Shown here in pieces: positions 61,743 through 64,000 of a DNA stretch of 64,000 nt. Within the stretch, counting starts at the first letter, position 1. Each line of letters begins with the position of its first letter. The stretch is from contig NZ_OERU01000003.1 in assembly GCF_900240845.1 (NCBI RefSeq), positions 1 to 64,000 of the forward strand, written 5' to 3'. The position numbers were made by a program, and so were the translations under genes. This stretch comes from Peptostreptococcus faecalis. GTDB taxonomy: Bacteria; Bacillota; Clostridia; Peptostreptococcales; Peptostreptococcaceae. The notes below the pieces were generated by a model, which searched no databases, was not told the origin of the DNA, and saw only the letters and a program-made list of their open reading frames with translations.

Positions 61743-62993
61743 ATGTATTTAACTGTAAAGCAACAAGTAAAACAATTATCTAAGGAAGACTATAAAAATA
61801 TAAGAGAACTATCTCATGTAGCTAAAAACTTAGCAAATGAAGCTATATATAATATTCGTCAGTATTATTTTCAAGAAGGAGAATATTTGAACTACGAAAA
61901 AAATTATGTATTACTAAAAGATAGTGAAAACTATAAAAAACTAAATTCTAATATGGCACAACAAATATTAAAAGAAGTAGATGGTTCTTTTAAGTCCTTT
62001 TTCAGTCTTATTAAATTAGCTAAGAAAGGAAAGTATTCATTTAGAAATATTAAATTGCCAAAATATCTTCCAAAAGATGGATTTACGACACTTATTATAG
62101 GATTTGTTAGATTAAAGGGAAATCTTTTAACTATACCATATTCTAATCAATTTAAAAAAGAACATTCAACTGTTACTATAAAAATCCCACAAATTCTTTT
62201 AGATAAAAAGATAAAGGAGATAAGAATTATACCTAAAGCTAAAGCTAGGTTCTTTGAGATTCAATATACTTATGAAGTTGAGAAAGAACAAAGAAATTTA
62301 GACAAAAACAAAGCACTAGCAATAGATTTAGGAATTAATAATTTAGCTACTTGTGTGGTATCAACAGGTGAATCCTTCATAGTTGATGGGAGAAGGTTAA
62401 AATCTATAAATCAAGGATATAATAAGCAAAATGCAATATTACAAAGCATTAAAGATAATCAAAAATATGGGAAAAGACCTACAAATAGACAATATAGAAT
62501 TGCTGAAAAAAGAAATAATAAAGTCAATGATTATATGTCTAAAACAGCAAGGATAATAATTAATTATTGCCTTAAAAATAATATTGGAAAAATAGTTTGT
62601 GGGTATAATGAAACATTTCAAAGAAACAGTAAACTTGGCAGAATAAACAATCAAAACTTTACAAATATACCATTTGGTAAACTAAGAGAAAAGTTGGAGT
62701 ATCTATGTGAATTATATGGTATAGAGTTTAAAAAACAAGAAGAAAGTTATACTTCTAAAGCAAGTTTCTTTGATAATGATGAAATCCCAACATATAACAA
62801 TGATAATCCAAAAGAATATGTATTCTCTGGCAAAAGAGTAAAAAGAGGATTGTATAAAACAAAAAAAGGATTAATCTTAAATGCAGATGTAAATGGAGCG
62901 TTAAACATATTAAAGAAAAGTAACGTTGTACCCTTAGAAGGGTTATACACTAGAGGCGAACTGGACACGCCAATACGTATCAAAGTAGTTTAA
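61743..62993 (+). CDS. tnpB: IStron 2 TnpB, zinc-ribbon-less subfamily
   Basis: A 416-aa TnpB, start AGAGGTGAG-N3-ATG. RuvC residues D195 (AIDLGINN), E290 (CGYNE) and D382 (NADVNGA). The usual zinc-ribbon cysteines are missing: the region reads EESYTSKASFFDNDEI ... VKRGLYKTKKG. It is a different TnpB lineage from the other two in the window. Confidence 0.85.
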   Translation: MYLTVKQQVKQLSKEDYKNIRELSHVAKNLANEAIYNIRQYYFQEGEYLNYEKNYVLLKDSENYKKLNSNMAQQILKEVDGSFKSFFSLIKLAKKGKYSFRNIKLPKYLPKDGFTTLIIGFVRLKGNLLTIPYSNQFKKEHSTVTIKIPQILLDKKIKEIRIIPKAKARFFEIQYTYEVEKEQRNLDKNKALAIDLGINNLATCVVSTGESFIVDGRRLKSINQGYNKQNAILQSIKDNQKYGKRPTNRQYRIAEKRNNKVNDYMSKTARIIINYCLKNNIGKIVCGYNETFQRNSKLGRINNQNFTNIPFGKLREKLEYLCELYGIEFKKQEESYTSKASFFDNDEIPTYNNDNPKEYVFSGKRVKRGLYKTKKGLILNADVNGALNILKKSNVVPLEGLYTRGELDTPIRIKVV

Positions 62994-63064
62994 GCTATGG
63001 AGAACGTAAATAGGTTTAATTAATAAACCTTAGAACCCTGTGATTTTAATCATAGGAGGTTCAG

Positions 63065-64000
63065 GGTGGGTTAGATGCTCTTAATGCTTTTGCTGGAGGT
63101 TTAGATAAATTAGTAGGTTTTGCAGAAAAATATAATCTTCAACTACCTGTTATGGCATCAGGGCTAGGGATGTTAAAAAGTTCATTTAATGGGTTTAAGA
63201 CACCTATAAAAACGTGGGAAGAATTACTTGGGAACGATACTCCTAAGAAACATTCTAAAGCTACAAACAAACCGAAAATAACAGCAGATTCTTTCTCTAA
63301 ACCTAGAGATATAAAAGAACAAACAAATGCAGTAAATACATTGACTAAAGCTAATGATAAAAATACTCAATCTATAAGATCTAATGTCAAGGCAAGTGAA
63401 AGAACACCAGAACAAGCAAAAGCTGTTAGAAAAGAATTAGCATCTCAATTTAAGACTGTTGATTCATTAGGTAAAGCAAAAGAGAAAGATTTAGATATAA
63501 CTAAAAAAGGGATTTCAGCTAATATTAAGGCAGCCGAAAGTGCTAAACAACACAGAAAAGGGATATCTGGACAAGTCCAAGAACTTAAGTCTTTAAATAA
63601 AGTTAGTTCACAATCGTCCAAAATAGGTATAGGAGATAAAATCAGTGGAGTAACAAAAGGAATAGGTGGGGTAGCTAAAAATCTATTATCTGGTGTTGGA
63701 GGAATGTTAGCAACAGGTGCTTTATATGGTGGAGCTACTTTAGCTATATCTAAAGGATTAGAATATGGGTATAAAGGATACCAAAAGTTAACTAATGGTG
63801 TGAACATGTCTAGGCAAGCCCACATAGATAGAAGAAATGCCTTAGTAGGTGAGAACAAAGCTATTTCTTCAAATATAAACTTTTTACAAAACAATAAAAA
63901 AGAATATGATTCTTTAAGAAATAAACAAAAGCAGTTATCAAACACGCCATATGAGAATATGTCAGAATCGCAAAAGGCTGATATGGACAAATTAAAGGCA
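63065..64000 (+). CDS. Tape measure protein, exon 2 (partial)
   Basis: Opens GGLDALNAFAGGLDKLVGFA in frame with exon 1 after splicing (phase 0) and stays open to the right edge (312 codons). It includes a hydrophobic segment (GMLATGALYGGATLAISKG), typical of tape measure proteins. Exon 2 continues beyond the window. Confidence 0.8.

Larger units (their letters stand above)
61170..63064 (+). mobile_element. IStron 2: group I intron + tnpB, no tnpA
   Basis: About 1.9 kb. 5' flank TTTAT and 3' end TTCAG. End hairpins CTCGTGATTTTAATCATGAG (61198-61217) and CCTGTGATTTTAATCATAGG (63037-63056) keep the GATTTTAATC core of IStron 1 with changed stems. Lacks tnpA, so it depends on a transposase in trans. 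Confidence 0.8.

Overview
The window is AT-rich (roughly 30% GC by eye), with GGAGG-type ribosome binding sites and many tightly packed small genes. It looks like a temperate tailed phage of a Clostridium-like Firmicute that is kept as a plasmid (phage-plasmid). Three things support this: a ParA plus small ParB-like partition operon beside a centromere-like repeat array (27.8-29.4 kb), an iteron-type Rep_3 initiator (37.8-38.6 kb), and an ordered head/tail module (42-64 kb). The IStrons (group I intron fused to an IS605-type transposon), known from Clostridioides difficile and Clostridium botulinum, fit the same host group.

Layout. (1) 1-22.9 kb, minus strand: a long early operon of about 45 mostly small uncharacterised genes. 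It includes a Sak4-like annealing ATPase with an SSB-like partner, an RNA ligase, a nucleoside 2-deoxyribosyltransferase-like protein, a possible dUTPase-like protein, a DUF1653 protein, a calcineurin-type phosphoesterase and many membrane peptides. Several gene families are duplicated in tandem. (2) 22.9-27.3 kb: lysogeny control. There are two S24/LexA-type repressors, one with an intact Ser-Lys dyad and one with the Lys replaced by Arg, an AntA/KilAC antirepressor, and a small Xre regulator. (3) 27.3-31.6 kb: a structured minus-strand RNA candidate with a decayed gene, the partition operon, further repeat arrays, and a large integrase-like protein that seems to lack catalytic residues (compare MrpR of SPbeta). 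(4) 31.6-35.2 kb, minus strand: an operon with an ArdA-like antirestriction protein, a possible ADP-ribosyltransferase-like protein and small membrane peptides. Its first gene is covered by an antisense RNA candidate, as in type I toxin-antitoxin loci. (5) 35.2-39.1 kb: an origin-like region with DnaA-box-like sites, a sigma4-like/zinc-ribbon protein, iterons, Rep, and an HU-like protein. (6) 39.1-42.1 kb: an IS200/IS605 element inserted between a strong promoter and a tRNA-Asn gene, followed by a gene-free stretch that looks like a giant structured RNA (ROOL/GOLLD type). (7) 42.1-64 kb, plus strand: phosphoesterase, terminase, portal, protease/scaffold, decoration, capsid, connectors, tail tube, Dit, tail chaperone-like gene and tape measure. 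Two tail genes are split by IStrons; removing each intron at matching boundaries restores the reading frame.

A recurring promoter (TTGACATAAC, then about 8 nt, TTATG, TATAAT, always a 17-nt spacer) sits in front of most transcription units on both strands. The ACATAA...TTATGT inverted repeat lies between the -35 and -10, so it probably serves as the operator through which one lysogeny repressor silences the genome. Several start codons appear to be AUA at good distance from strong Shine-Dalgarno sequences, including those of terminase and portal.
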